Shown here: in pieces, positions 27,570 through 42,675 of the stretch
Layout of the letters: the number at the start of each line of letters is the position of its first letter
Position numbering within the stretch: the stretch's first letter is position 1
Assembly (NCBI GenBank): GCA_965153455.1
Contig: OZ234498.1
Coordinates: 18,476,001-18,540,000, forward strand
Source of the DNA: Sphagnum compactum
Lineage: Eukaryota > Bryophyta > Sphagnopsida > Sphagnales
DNA: 64,000 bases
Direction: 5' to 3'
Notes under the pieces: generated by a model
What the model saw: the letters and a program-made list of their open reading frames with translations, nothing else
Database searches by the model: none
Told to the model about the DNA's origin: nothing
Made by a program: the position numbers and the translations under genes

Positions 27570-29452
27570 GGTGAAGATGAAAACGTCCAGGCGCCGCAGA
27601 TAGATCGCCAAACACAGCACCACAGAACTTCTTGGAAATGCTACACAAACCGAAACTTACGATCCTCCTTTCTGTCTTTTAACTGTCTCTCGGTCGATCA
27701 CTCACTCTCTCGCTCTTTCTCTATTTTCTCACGTGCAACAAAATACGTCGTATATACACAACGAGGAAAGAGAAACGGCGTTGGAGCAAAGCCTTTCCCG
27801 GTGCATTTGGGCCCTGGTGGAGCTCAAATCCTAAACAACCGCTCAGTGTTTTTTTCCCATCAATTTTGTGATGTTGCCAAAGTGGCAACGATCCACATGA
27901 AAGTAGAGTTTTGTAAACATCTTTTCTATAATTTTGGCTACATATTTGAACCATGTATAAAAATTTGCAAATTTTTCTTAAATTTGGGTTGAATTCTAGC
28001 TACTGAGACATAGCCACCAAGGTGACAAAATTATTTCCGGTAACCAAGCAACAACTCAAGCTGGACATGTTGAACACCAAATCAGGTGCTGCTTGCACAC
28101 CTGTGAAGGAAACAACAGATCATGCAAAATTGAGATGGTCCAAATGCAATCTGCACAATCTGCAGACAGCTCAGTGGCTCACAATGTGTATTATGTAAAA
28201 GACAAGAGGCTTCTCTTGGATGTGGAATCGACTTGAATGCCACACATCAGCAGTTGGGAGACTTGTAGGGAGAAGTGTAAAGAATCATCTGGCACCACTA
28301 TGATATCGAAAAACTCTCAGATTGCTTTGATGTAGTTCAACATCATGCAAGATCTGTAGAATGTGCTGAAAGCAACAAATGAATGGATGGTGCAACTGTC
28401 TGACATTCAGAGGAACCCTGGATCTTCATAGGCAAATTATCTGCATAAGAAGTGAGAACTTCAATCATCTGGATAGACAGCATATGGATAGACAGTAATA
28501 ATCAAACATTTGTTCTTGGAACAACTAATACAATCACCATTTTAAGCTACAAATAACTCTCTGGGACTACAAGTCCAACTTTAGCCATACCTGAAGTGAG
28601 ACATACAAATGATGGGGCATGAACATGACACATAAAAATCAGGGTAAAACCTGCACATACACTGTTAATGTTTACACCTTTTGCACTTTGGGTCACTGCC
28701 AAATCCAAAGCAGTCGCAAGAGAAGCTATCAGAAGTTTTGAGCTCACAGGATAACATATGTACGATATATGCCAACCCCAATGGAGCTTCATAGGTACAA
28801 GTATGACAGCATCAAAACACTTACCAACAGAGAACATCATGTAGGAGACTGAAGTTGCAAGCCTCCATGGTCAATTGGGCACAGGTGTAAAGCTTCAACT
28901 CTGGCAGTCTCATAACGATCCTTTCTCCCAATCCATGAGCAAGAGATATGTGTCTCCTGGACAAACTGGAAAACCCTTACTCTCCTCACTTTCAAAAGAT
29001 TCTGCACAAACACTTGTGTCCTCATATGTCTACCAGTAAATCCCTGAAAGGCAGAGTAGTATGGAAATGACAATGAAACAAAGCAACCCACTTTTGCTAA
29101 ACTTACAACAAGGTGCTTTGAATTCCATTCTGCAATCCAAAGCATAGTGTCAGTTTGTTAGTCAGTGAAGCTTGACTTGATCTAGACAATGGAACTCACA
29201 GATGATCAAGATGAAGGAAGCATATCCACAATCCATGAACAAACAAATGAATAGAAAACAATGACCCATCTCCAAAAGTAATCCTTCATATATTCTGGGG
29301 TCACTGTAAATTCCTTACAAACCACCATAAAAGTCCCTCCATTTGTGGTGCATGTTCCAATTCAAAAGCATTTCAAAAGTGCAAGACTTCTCACAAAAAC
29401 TGTACAACTCTCTAGAGATGAGCTATCTGGCCTTGCATCTTGTCTACCCCCC
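27570..29452. other. Leader and promoter side of ADF; 3' flank of ferredoxin
   Basis: The first part should hold the ADF 5'UTR and promoter, transcribed to the left. The right part should hold the ferredoxin 3'UTR. Several short open frames exist, but none shows a domain or plausible exon structure. Confidence 0.45.
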
Positions 29453-29929
<477 letters not shown>

Positions 29930-30020
29930 TCAGCTTTCCTGTTCCCAAAAGCACACAAAAGCACAAAATGACACGGTGAAAACAAAAGACATGAAAATGT
30001 CTACAATCCTCGTGCATGCT

Positions 30021-30226
30021 TATGAAACTCCGCTCCAGACAGATCGTCACAGAAAACCAAAAATAACAAAGAAAAGAGATCTAAAATCATTATGAAACTC
30101 CGCGCTGATCGATCGTCCCACAAAACCAAGAATAACAAAGAAAAGAGATAAAAAAATCATTATGAAACTCGGTCGCTGACAGATCGTCACAGAAAACCAG
30201 GAATAACAAAGAAAAGAGATCAAAAT
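30021..30226. repeat. Three tandem copies of a 70-bp unit upstream of ferredoxin
   Basis: Units start at 30021, 30091 and 30161, each with tatgaaactc. Each then carries a gatcgtc box, a cacaaaacca or cagaaaacca block and the shared block aataacaaagaaaagagat. They differ at a handful of positions. The array lies 110-320 bp upstream of the ferredoxin ATG, in its leader, leader intron or promoter. Confidence 0.85.
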
Positions 30227-30373
30227 TCACAGCGAGCAGTTGCAAATATCGTACAAGCTTGGCAAGAAAATCAACGCCACTCACCAGCATCGATATATAA
30301 CCCTACACCAGAGAGAAAACAAAATACACTAACATCGCCTGGCAAAAAAAACAACAAACAAATAAACCACGCA

Positions 30374-30401
30374 AGAGAGAGAGAGAGAGAGAGAGAGAGA
30401 G
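30374..30401. repeat. (GA)n microsatellite in the ferredoxin upstream region
   Basis: About fourteen uninterrupted GA units, read as CT on the ferredoxin coding strand. CT-rich tracts are common in plant core promoters and leaders of photosynthetic genes. Confidence 0.85.
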
Positions 30402-30530
30402 TGTGAAGTCAAGACTCTCAAATAACACTGATATATTTCCCTCTAAACATCCGTAGCAACGTTTCCCCTTACCTTCTTTGTCTTTTTCCTTGGAACATAC
30501 GAACAATCGAACGGAGATCGATACTAAAAA

Positions 30531-30829
30531 GCAGATCCACAAAGCAAATTACGCGGGCTAAAGAACAACTAAGAACCGACGGCAGCACATTCACAGAAAA
30601 TAGCAAGCCGAATATGGAGATCAATCTAAACCGATCCGACTTGCAAATAACAATAGGATTATTAGCAGATCCGCAGAGCAAACTACGCAGGCTAAGAACA
30701 AGTAAGAAACACAGCAGCACATTCACAGAAAGTAGGAAAAGAAAAGATGGGCAGTCCGCCGCCGAAACAATCGGAACATGGAGATCAATCAAAGGCGATC
30801 CGAAGTGCAAATGACAATAGGATTATTAT
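30531..30829. repeat. Tandem duplication, about 133 and 167 bp copies, upstream of ferredoxin
   Basis: Copy one (30531-30662) and copy two (30663-30829) both start agcagatcc and continue with a gcaggctaa-like block, cagcacattcacagaaa, ggagatcaatc and caataggattatt. Copy two carries about 34 extra bases in the middle. A (GA)n tract follows at 31220-31239. The duplication lies in the likely promoter or leader region of ferredoxin. Confidence 0.75.
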
Positions 30830-31299
30830 CAAAGAACAAAGCCAGGAAATACTCACAGAGAGGCGTAAACACCGAAAAAGAAGGTGTCCAGTCCGGCGCT
30901 GTCTGTCGTTGTTGAACTAAACGCAGAGACCTACGTAGAGACAAAACAAGGAGGCAACAAGAGACAATGAAAAAAACAAATGATTTGCTAACGAAAGTTA
31001 AGACCGATTTTTTGCGCGAAATAAAGTGGCTAGTGATTGGTGAAGGAAGGAAGGCTTGTATTTGTATCGTATTGTAGTACCTAGCGGAATAATGAAGCTT
31101 TGTCACGCTTTCGTCGCAGGCGCCGCGTTGCACAACACCGGCAGCGGTGCACTGCGTCTGCAGTATCACCAAAAGGTCGCCTCCTGTAGCCGGGCAGCTG
31201 TAGCAGCCGAGTGTAAGAAGGAGAGAGAGAGAGAGAGAGGGAAATTCCAAGAGCCAGAATCCGCCGGTAACTGGAGGGTAGGTCTTAACCAGCGCTGGC

Positions 31300-34200
31300 C
31301 GGTTATTTCTTATTTAATAACAACCTTCTGGTTTTGTAAAAAAAATTACTGGGTCAAAACCAGTGTTGGGGCGGGTATTTGTTTTCCTTTGGGGGATTAA
31401 TTGGGTATCAGACAGGGACTATGCATAAATGCCCGCCGGGTCCTTCTTTCAAACACCTGCCCCCCCCCCCCTCTGAAAAACTATTATTTTCAAAAATTCT
31501 AATTCCAAGTAACCTCAATTTCAGATTTTATTTATTTTTAACCCCTAAAAATGTTTTTTTCAAAAATTCCAGTTCCAGAAATCAGACCCAGTTCCAGTTT
31601 TCAGTTTTTGGCCCTCTTAAACCACGTGCATCTAATCCTGAGTTATAAACATTTGATGCCTTAAAAAAATTTCATTATTTTTCGAATAACAATGCGCAAG
31701 GGTTAAAAGAGGGGTTAGGGGGGATGAAAGAAGGGCCCAGAATCGGGATGATTCTACGAATTTCTTTATTGCATTTTCATGAATTTCATTTATGAAATAT
31801 TTAACCCAGAGGTTTGCAATTTTTTTTAAATTTTTCAAAAACTGACAAATGGGTGTTGTCGTTTTTTTTTAATCTATTGGCAACATCTAATATTGTGTGT
31901 TGGTAATTTTGATATCCCATAGTGATGACAAGAATAGTTTTTTTTTTTTCCCAAATTCCTTAAATGGGTCCACTGGCGAGGATCCCCAGCATTAATTGGC
32001 ATCAAATGGCGACTGTACTTGGTGGGCTGGACCCCATTTTTACAAACGTGCTGGTAGAAGTGGTGACCTAGGAATTGTCTAGGTCTAGATGTGGCTAGTT
32101 TAATTGTTTTCATTTCGAAAAATGGCGAAAATTTTCCTAAAAATCACAAAATTTTCTTGGTTTTTTTTTCATTTCCTGAAAAAAGAAATCTTCAAGTTGA
32201 AGTTTTTTTTTGGAATATTTTTTGAAGATACAGAATTTTTTCAGAAATTTGAAAATTGGGAATTAGTGCATAGTGACAACTCAAATTGGGAATTTTTCTC
32301 CCCAGTGCATTGAAAATTTGTAATTAATCATGTTAGGAACTCTAGGAACACATTTTATGAAAAACGGAGAGATGTCAATGTATGGGTGAGTCGCAATTTG
32401 ATTCACAGCTCTCGCAGCTTCTGCAATTGGTCATCATGCTTGACTAGTAGAGCTATGAGATGACTCTGAGCACACTTATAGTTCAAAAAAAGGTGTTGCC
32501 ATCACAGAATCACATCAGCCTAATGAAAAGATGTCCTAAGTCTCAACTTGTCCTTGTTTTTTTGTTTTCTTTATCTATGGTAGGCTAGTAGCCCCCATTT
32601 ATACACAACATTCATAGAAATGTTGGGTCAATCCTTCTTCTATGAACAATGAACTTGTTTGGTCAATCCTTTAATCAACATGTGTTATAATGGGTGATGA
32701 AAATTATTTGAATACTTTTGACATGTTTAAACTTTTGACGTAAACATGTCAAGACTCAACAATTCCATGACATATTTAGTTTAGTATTATTGCCTTCTAA
32801 GTATAGCCACAAGATTTTTTAAATTTTAATAATGATTTAATTTTTTTGAATATGCAAATGTGCTTGATTTCTTAGCAAGCCTTTGGAAACTAGTCAAAAT
32901 AACTTAGGCGTCATGCTGCTTTGCACTATCAATGAGGATCGTTAATTTTCAATTCAACACCCTTTTTAGTTTCTTAGCTTGTGTAGGCATCTTCACTCCA
33001 AAAACAAATGACAACTCAAAACAACAAATAAAAAAAGACAAACCCAATGCTGAACAAATTTACTTTCTCACAAGAAGAAGACTTGACGCATATAACGAAT
33101 CTTTATGTTTTTGCACCCGTCATGGATGATGAATGACTTACTTTTGGTTGCCGGTTTAAGGGAGAGATGTATGGTCATGTTGACGTGAGCTTTTGTTTTG
33201 TAAATGGACAAAAATACAATTTCCTTTTGCTTTTGTACACACAAATGTTACCCCATGTCTATGGTGAAATGGCCCATGCTCAAGGTAGGTCCACCATTTT
33301 TAAGGGTTGAACAAAGGGCTTCATTCACTATCCACAATTTTAGGGCTTGTTGTCAATGGCCCTACTTATTATGCCAGAGGTACCTTCACAATTTGCAAAC
33401 TGGTTGTGCAAGGCCTTACAAAAATGTCTAAGGCAAGTCCATAATTGCAAGCTGACTACTAAGGATCCCTTTAGTGTCCACGATTGTTAAATTGTGGGAC
33501 TGCCTCTTGGGGCACATGGCCCTTATTCTACATGTGAAAAACATGTGAAATTTTGATTACAAGAATGTGAACCCCTCTTGGGCAAATGGAAATGCATGTC
33601 TTTTGGCATTTTATAGAATCTTAGATTTAAATAAGATGCATGTAGCCTAAGATGTGGGCTTGGTTCACATTAACAAGTAAGGGCTTTTAAGTAAGAAATG
33701 AAAAAGTTGTATTTTGGTTTTATGAATTATTTGTAAGTTTACCCTTTTGAGGCTTGCGTCCAACGAACTCCCGTGGTCATTTTTATATTTATGCATATTT
33801 TAACAAGCTCTAGTTTCAAGCTCATTACATTTTGCAATCGAAATTCATTGAGACATTCTTTTAGCGCGAATTTTTTTGGTATGAATTTGAACATCTTGTA
33901 AATTCATAAGGCTCAAGTTCATTTTTGTCAACAATTTTATCGCATTTTATTATAATATAATCAACAATTTCCTAACCACGTTTCACCACAATTTGCTACG
34001 TAATATAATCAATGTCAAAATGATGTTACACGATCACATTTATGTCAAGTTCCAATGACATTGAGTCTAAGGAGTGAGTTGTGCCATATCCATATTTTTA
34101 CTAATGTTCAAAACCTCAATCAACTTTTCCAATCCACCAAACATTTTTTTTTCCCCATTCTTCATATTATAAATCATTTATCAAGATTTTTAATATAATA

Positions 34201-37200
34201 GTACAAGGGCAACTTGAACATATGTCTATTGAATAATTATTTATTTTTTAAGATTCCATGTTAAACACAAAATATTTTTTATTTTCCTTCACAATTTTTT
34301 TCTTTGAATTTTTTTGGGGAAAATTATAACATTTCCCCAATAATATAGCTAATGTCAAAGCTACCATGATATATGCATTTAGCCTTCATGATCATGAAAT
34401 ATATTTCATAGCTTCCAACAAAATTTACCAATTTGATCATTCAACTCATCTTGACAACGGCTTGCAATGCATTTACAATAAGTGTTCAAAAACTTGAGGA
34501 TGTACAAAAACATCCAAATTGCTTCAATGTTTAAGTTACAAGCTTGCATTTGTATTGCACTTTCAAAATAACAATTATTCCTTGATCTGAAGGTTGAACC
34601 AAATATGTGATATTCCTAGTGGAAGAAACAATGGCTTGATATTTGAAAACACAAAGATATTAAACACATCAATGGCAATCTTTCTAACACCATGGTTTTT
34701 AATATTGTCAAGTATCATGAAACTCTTCTTTCTTTCAATGTCATGCAATGATTTTCATCTCTAATTGAATCAACTAGTTGGTCCCTTTTGGGACCTGGAA
34801 TGGAGGTAGGCCTAACACCCAATATTATGAAAGGTATTAGTACTTTCCCCCTTTTAACTATTGGGTTCATTTTATTTTTTCCTAACAAGTAAATTGGATG
34901 TGCCATGCATGGTCATAGCCAAGAAGGAACAAACACAATTTTGTTTCAAAACCTTTTTAAATTGATGTTCAATAAATTGACAACTATTGGATTAATTTTA
35001 TTGTTGATGTAATTAAGGACCGTCCATATAATTATGGTAGAATAGTTCAAATGTTGTGAAAGGAAGGCAACAAGAAAATAAATTTGTATTTTGAAAATGT
35101 TTGAAATGATGCCACGTGGCGCTTTGAAATTTTAGATTGCATTTTGAACCTTCAGGCCTACCTCCACTGATAAACACCTTACTATTCATCCGTGCGATTT
35201 TATTATAATCATAATGGATAAATGAATTTTGATAAAAGGTTTTGCAATAACACATGCGATGATTAAATGTGAATGAAAACCATCTTGGAGAGTTAAATAT
35301 TTGACATGTTCACATGTAGCCTCAAATTAATTTTGATCTTTATTTGTCTTGTTTCTTTTATCACAAACTTTTTTCCTCAAAATTGAAGATATCTCATAAC
35401 CTTTTGATAATATTATCAAGTGATTTAGAAATTATAGTTGATGCAAGTTTGGCATTTGCATCCCCCAATTCACCATAAAAATAGTGAGATGTAATCTCAC
35501 ACCTTGCCTTGGATTTTATAAATCATCCATTCAAAAGCTTAAAGTTCCTTTTGTAAATAGCAAATGAATTTATAAATGCATTTCAATTTTCATAAACACA
35601 ACATCATCACAAGATCTTTTTGTAATCTAATTTTGCCAAACTACAATAAAAACATTTTTTTCAAGTTCAAGTCATTTCACTTTTCAACACTATATGGTGA
35701 TGCATGCTTGCAAATTTTTGTTCACTTTCAATCATTTTTTGTTTCCTCAAAACTCTTGAAAATAAATCCTATTGGATCAATGCATCAACTTAAAACTATG
35801 TTGGTGTTTAATGATGTCAAGGCCTACATCAATTCTAGACATTTCTTATGAACCTCCCGAATTGCTTTCATCTTCTTTCCAACCAAATCAAGTCATTGAC
35901 ATTTGGGTTTATGGAACAAAATCTTGATTTGTTTTGGAAATCCTACATGTGCATAATTTCATATAAAACTAAATATGACAATAACCAAATAATGATGGTA
36001 TTTCATAACACTACAAATAAAAAAGGTAACTTAACTTTTATTTAAAAATTTATTGTTTGTAATTAAACACCCAACCATTATCAATTCATGAAAGAAATCT
36101 ACAAATCGATTTCAAATGGTTAATATGTTTTCTTTCTTTAATTTTGGAAAGCTAGCCATAATTTGAGAATGGATAGAAAATTGAAAAGGTGGTAACATGG
36201 ATTTAATGTATCTACCTAAATATAAAAACTTCAACTATGATTATAATATGTTTTCCATATTTTTTTCTATAAAGGTACCAAAGGTATTCTAATGCAATTC
36301 TAAAACATTCATATTATGGTTTAAATAAATCAATTGAATTATCAAATTGCATGCATGTTATCATATGAAGATTCAATAATTGTAGCTAACACACTTCTAA
36401 GTTTTTCAAATGGTATTGGGGATAAAAGAACTTCTTGATTTCAAGTTTGCAAACGAAATGAAAACCTAAGTGCATCCCTTAACTTCCAAGAAAGACTATG
36501 CATGACAACTCCAAGATGGGACCAAAATGAAATCAGAATCAAGAATTCAAGGTGAGATCAACTTACACAAGCCAAGAAAAAAGGTAATTAGTGAAAGTTG
36601 GAGCCAAAATGGTGCACAAATGAACCATGATCGAACAAATCAAATTTACAAGACACACTATAGCACAAACTTGGAGAGGAGCCATCACCTCCTCTCCTAT
36701 AATATATTATATGACTAATGGTGGGGGCTACATCAAAATAACACAAATTCAAGAAAGCCATTAAATGAAGTTTTGAGGATTCTTAATTTTTCCAAATTAT
36801 GGGTCCTATAACTTTGTAGGTATGTAATTCCCATATATGAATTTAGATTAAAAAACTTTAAAAGGAAAAGTTGTAACCTTTGAAAATAAATTTATAAATT
36901 TTATTATATTTTCAATTTAAAGGTCATTTGACCTCTTTTTCCCAAGTTTTAGTGGTCAGGAATGCAACTGTCAACTTGATTTTAACCCATTCTTTTGGCC
37001 ATAACTCCTAACTCACAACTCCAAATGGAGAATGCAAACTCACTTTTGATATATGTGTTTCAAGAATTTTTCAATGGTGTATTGGGGGCCCAATTTGGAT
37101 CACGAATATAGATTAAACTTTTGTTCCAAAGATTCATAATTCTTGTTGGACTAATTCCCAAAGTGTTTTTCATTTGGAATTGTTTTGGATTTCCTTCCTT

Positions 37201-40200
37201 GGTCTCCTGCACTTGGCAAATGTGCTTGAGTCACAAGACACTAACTTTGGCCCACTTTCAATGAACCTTAACATTGGTCATGAGTTGAGCCCAAAGCTAA
37301 AGTCATGACAATAACAATGTGCATGATGAATAAATTTTAATGTTCAATTTTATAATCAAAGGGGGATTAATCTTGTAGAAACATAAATGTCAAGGATGAA
37401 TTTTCAAAATCACATATAACTATTTGCCAAAAATCTAATGGTTTGAAATGTAAGAAATATGACTTGTAATGCTTAAACAAAACTTGAAATGGATTCATGT
37501 GAAACAAAGAAAACACAATAGAAATGAGGAATAAACCAAAGCATGGAAGAGTCCAAGTGCAAAAATGAAAAGTTACAATGCTTGCAATCTAATAGATATA
37601 AATTTTTTTCTTCACAAAAATGACAGTTTTTTCAAATATGCTTTCAATCTTTAGCAAATGAACGAAAGTAGATCATAAGAAGATGATGATTTGAGGTTGA
37701 ATAGAAATGTAATCCATGAAAAAAACCTTTCATTTTACAAGTGAGGTGTTCATTCTATCATTTGAACTTGGTGACAAATGGGCATTAATAAAAAGTTTTT
37801 TTTCAAAAATAAAGTAGTTTTGAAAGAATCCATGTTGAAATCATCTTATGGAAATTTTGATTCCAAAAAGACAAGACCTTTAATGGAACTTAACATTGTT
37901 TTCCTAAAGCAACTCCAATGTACCATCATCACTAGAATTTTTTTATAAACTTAATACAACTACCACTTTCTACATTCCCAAAACCCACGTATTTGAAGGT
38001 TATAACATCCTTTCCATGAAAAATAGTGTTATTTGTTGCTTAAATTTTATGTCATCATGTAGATAATATGTATTTTTTTGTGGTTAAAATATGAAAAAAT
38101 TTGAAAAATATTGTCTTTATTTTTATTCCTTTTGATAGAACTCAGCATTGAATTAAGGTCCCTGAGTTGCATTTCAAGAAACTAAAGAACATTATTTATA
38201 CACTAATTTCTTTTCTTATCCATAGTGATTATAATAGACAAATCAAGACCATATAACATGCATATAATACTCATAATGGTCATTCAAGGTTGAGGTTCAT
38301 CCTAATTTTAAAGCAAGTCAATCCTAAATAAGCGACTCAAAATGGTAAATATGCTTCACCCATTTGTTGTGAATCAAGTCACATTGGGTGATATTGTGGA
38401 CCCAATAGTACATGAAGTTGAAGGAAGATCAATCAAAAGCTACCCTCAAAATGAAATGACATTTATTTCATCTCGTACTAATGCATTATGAAAGCTTTGT
38501 AATGTTCCCCACTAATCTCATTTTGGCTTTGAGTTATTGTGTACGAGTATAGATGATGAAATGATGGAACAATTTGAGTTGATTTTGTGAAAATCAAGTT
38601 CCATTCGAAGAAAAATATTGAATGACATTGCATGCAACTTTAATTGAATTGAATACAAATACAAACTCAATTGATTCAAGTTTAATATAATTCAATTCAA
38701 GTCTAATTGAGTTTAGATCACATGAATTCAAGTTTCCAAATTGAATTGACTTCAAGAAATTTAATTCAATTCAAATACAATTGGATTCATATTTAATATA
38801 GATTGAGATTAATCAACTTCCCAAATTCATAGTAAGACAATTTAGGGAGATTGGAGGACAATTTGTGACATAATCTTGTTCTTGCCTTATGAATATTATA
38901 ATAAGTGTTGATATTCTTAACACTTTCTAAGCATGGTGTAGTTTTAACCAACTTTGGAACAAGGTGAGCGAGGGATTGTTTTATATAATAGTTGGACGAA
39001 TGAAACATATGATTAACCATCTTATTTGGATGAAGGTATGAGCATCCCCATTTTCCTAATGTCTAATTAAACTCAATGTTGTAAAAAAATTCAAAATCAA
39101 GGTTCCAAAACCACAATGCAAAGTGACATTAGTGTAAGGTGAATTAGAATCTTAAGGAGTTATATAACCAAACATGTTATAAATGTCCAAATGGGATTCT
39201 CAGTAATGAACACAAGGAATGGAAATTAGGTTTTCTAAATATTGTTGTTTTAAATTTGATGTTTAACACCATTTTGACTATATTGTTACAAGTAATTTGC
39301 ATTAGTGATTCAAAACAACCCTTTGGACAATTTGAAGATTGTAAGAAAATTAAAAATTCCCCCCAAAAACTTGCTGAATATTTTAGAAATTTATTGATAA
39401 TCTTGCTGAATTTTTAAAAAGAAATAATATTAATTATTCAGCACTTTAGAGTTTAATCTGCTACACTACTAAGATATTTGGTTTTGAAGAGCCCTTGATT
39501 GCTCTTAGAATAGGTCCACCCCATACTGGACATGTAGGCCTCCAAGAGTATTTCTCCATTTCAAACTAAAACAAAATCACTAATAACATTAGGATGAACC
39601 ACACTATTTCTAATTCATGGGCCGTGTTTTGAAACACATTGTTATATATCTTCTAAGAATAACATGTTGGGAATCAAAGGTATATAACCATTATTATGTG
39701 AAAACCTACAAACTCCAACCCCTTCCTACCTGCACTTTGTAACTAATACCAACCTTGCAATAACAAATAATTCATAGCAATGTGTATTGAAGGTAGTCTA
39801 CCACATCCCCATATTAGGTTAGCTAGGTCTCCTTTAAATTTCCATACCCACCTAGTCCAAGTAGCGACCCCAATAATAAAATGTCATATTGATCTAGTCC
39901 TTCATATCATTACTATACAATGTTATATACTAGCCAACATATCATATACTTAAAAAACATTGGTGATAACTAATGTTGGTAGGTACCTTAAATTGGAGTG
40001 TTAAACTTGGGGGTTTAAGTTCAAGTTTTTATGACCCTGACCAAAATTAACATCGTTTTTGTGGAATGCATCAAAAATCAAAGTGTGGGACTAACCTTTT
40101 GCTAAAATGGGAACTAATACAGAAACCATGAAAAACAACCCTTGAACACAAAGCTCAAATCCTTTTAAGTAAGCAAGTTGAATTTTTCCGAAAATTGGCT

Positions 40201-42675
40201 ATCAAGCAAGCTAAACTTCCAAGGTAAATGATTAGTTTTGATGAGGTATAAAACTTTATATCTATATAATCTCAAGTTTTCAATTGTTGTAAAACTCTGT
40301 ACCTGTACAATCCCAAGTTTTACTTTGTTTAAAAATTTTGTACCTATACAATCTCCTTTCTTGGGGAGTGTGTAATATAATTAGATGATTAAACCAGTTT
40401 TCAAACTAGACCCAAGGGTTTTTGAATTCAAAAGAATGTGTCAAAATTGAAACTGCAAGGTTTAAAATTTTGAAGAACCAGGCTCAAACATATACTCAGA
40501 AAACCTACCAAAAAAATTTAAATGTTGACACTAAGATCAAAGGTTATCTTTAAAATGAAGAACTGACCAACATTGGTTCTAACTTCTAGCCTTCATGCAA
40601 GGTAGAGAAGGTTCTTATGAATCGACACGCATTATAAGTTGCGATCTATTTCAATCCATAAGAGGTTTTCCATTCACTTTAGTATATAATTTTAGGTCCA
40701 AATCTAAATCATGTAAACCTGCTACACCGCCATTATATCATTGTGTTTGTGACAACATTTGTTGTGAAGTTGTTCCTCCTTGGTAAGATGTAAAATTAAA
40801 GCTGCTGCATATCTTCATGTATCAAACAATTCAAAAAAAACTGTAATATTAACTTTTCAAGCTACACGAAGGATCCATGCAAATCCAAATGCAAAGATCT
40901 TTAGTTTGGCAGTGCACAATTCATTTAGTATGGTTAAGGCTGGAAGACATATCAGACATGATTAAGATTAATGAAGATTGATCAGGGCTGATTAAGATTA
41001 TTTTAAGACGACTGATTATGGCAATATGGCAATTCATGCAAGCCAATTTTGTTTGTCCTACACTAGGCAAGACAAGTGTCGACCCTGGGGTCCATGAATT
41101 GCACATTGCATCTAACCATGCATCAACACTTGCAAAGTTCATATTAGGTGTTTAGTGTTTACCATCCCCCACCTTCTTGTGTTTGAGATCCCAAAGACCT
41201 GGGGTAATTCAAAATTGGAGGGCTTCAAAATTTCAAAGCTCATTCAGTAAGAACTCCTAATGGGTAAAAGCCCGACAACTCACTTGTACACAGGATCTCA
41301 AAGCAATTTACTCTGTTTTCAACTGCCATCATACAACAGGGAATGAATATAAGTATTAAGGGACTGTAGCTTGGAACCTGGGCCTGTGTTTTCATATCCT
41401 TTCAAGTATCCTATCAGCCTCAAGTACATTAGGTACCTCAAATCCCAAATAGTTACCTTCAAAGATTTTTTATACCCATTCGCGCAGCCTACCTGTGCAT
41501 GGCAGGTTCCTCAGATCCCAGAAGGTTCTCCCAACAAGCCCTTCTCCTAGGCTAACCAACCTTCCCCATGCAGGAATTGTTGAAAGACCTTGTCTGTGTT
41601 ATCTGAAATTCTCCCTGCCAGAAATTTGCCATTCCCTATGTTTGTCCTGATTTCATTCTATGCAAACAAGATCCAAATGCCCATGAAACCATAGAAGAGA
41701 TGGAAAAGACAGGAAGTTCCACCGATTATCCCCATTTCCAAATCATCCAAGTTCCCAGCACAGGTCAGTGCAGGTCATACTCACTCACACAGATGGCATA
41801 TATATGTATATATATATATGCAAGTACACCATAGGGATGTCTGCTAGAACAACTCTACTGGGACATGCACTACTTCCATCCACCAAAGGGTCAGCTCAAA
41901 ATCCTTTTGCAGCTGTTGAAAAGAGAGCAAATTGCTTTGAGATATTGCGCTAGTGGTAATTGTTGGGAAAGCTGAGGTACTCCAAAAAATTTAGTGGTCT
42001 GATATGTAGGCTGAGAGGATGACTTGACAGGCAAAGCTCTAAGATAAGCCAGTAGAGGATGCTTTCCTGCTCTGGATGGTACTGCAAACACAATTGCAGA
42101 GTGACTGCAGCCAACTGTACAGAATGAACTATGACAAAGACATTGAAGGTGAATCAACTCTGAAACCAACTCAAAAAGCTACAGTTAAAAGACTGAGTAA
42201 AGAAAAATATAGGGCAAAAGTCAAACTGCTGTCTCACTTCATATCAATATGAACAAGTCTTACGCCAGTTCAAGTGTACACATGTAGCAATAGCACTCTT
42301 GAAAAGATAGTGAGATTTCAAAGCAGGGGGGGAGGATGCAGTATCAGTTCTAGCATCAGTCCGCAACGATTTGCTTACTCTGGTTCAAAATGGTAAAACA
42401 TTTCCCATCTCAAGTCTCTAGAAGCACGTATGTCCTACCAAGTATTAGCCTGTTCTGGTGCAGCTATTTCAATACAAGGTGAAGAATTTGTAACTGCAGA
42501 CCCAAGTCCACAACACTAGTCAAAACATGCCCAACAAATGAGGGATTATTCAAAATACAAAGAACTGTGTTCTTTTTGCTATGAGTACTCAGAGCGTACC
42601 AGATGGAGCTAGCAAAAAGCAAGAAATGGTCACCTTTGCAGTCCTTGGTGGACTATGAAACTGTGAGAACTCTCA
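31300..42675. other. Long AT-rich spacer, no gene recognised
   Basis: The stretch holds poly-C (31460-31470) and poly-T runs and an ATTCAA-rich simple region near 38620-38790. A (TA)n tract lies near 41797-41819. All open frames are short and show no domain. The part next to 42675 should contain the 3'UTR of the TFIIA gene. Old transposon remnants are likely but I could not name one. Confidence 0.5.

Noticed and set aside
31940-32090. Retrotransposon leader-like words (ggtccactggcgagg, aaatggcgact)
   Set aside because: They recall sequences near gag in some plant elements, but no LTR, Gag or other part of an element was found around them.
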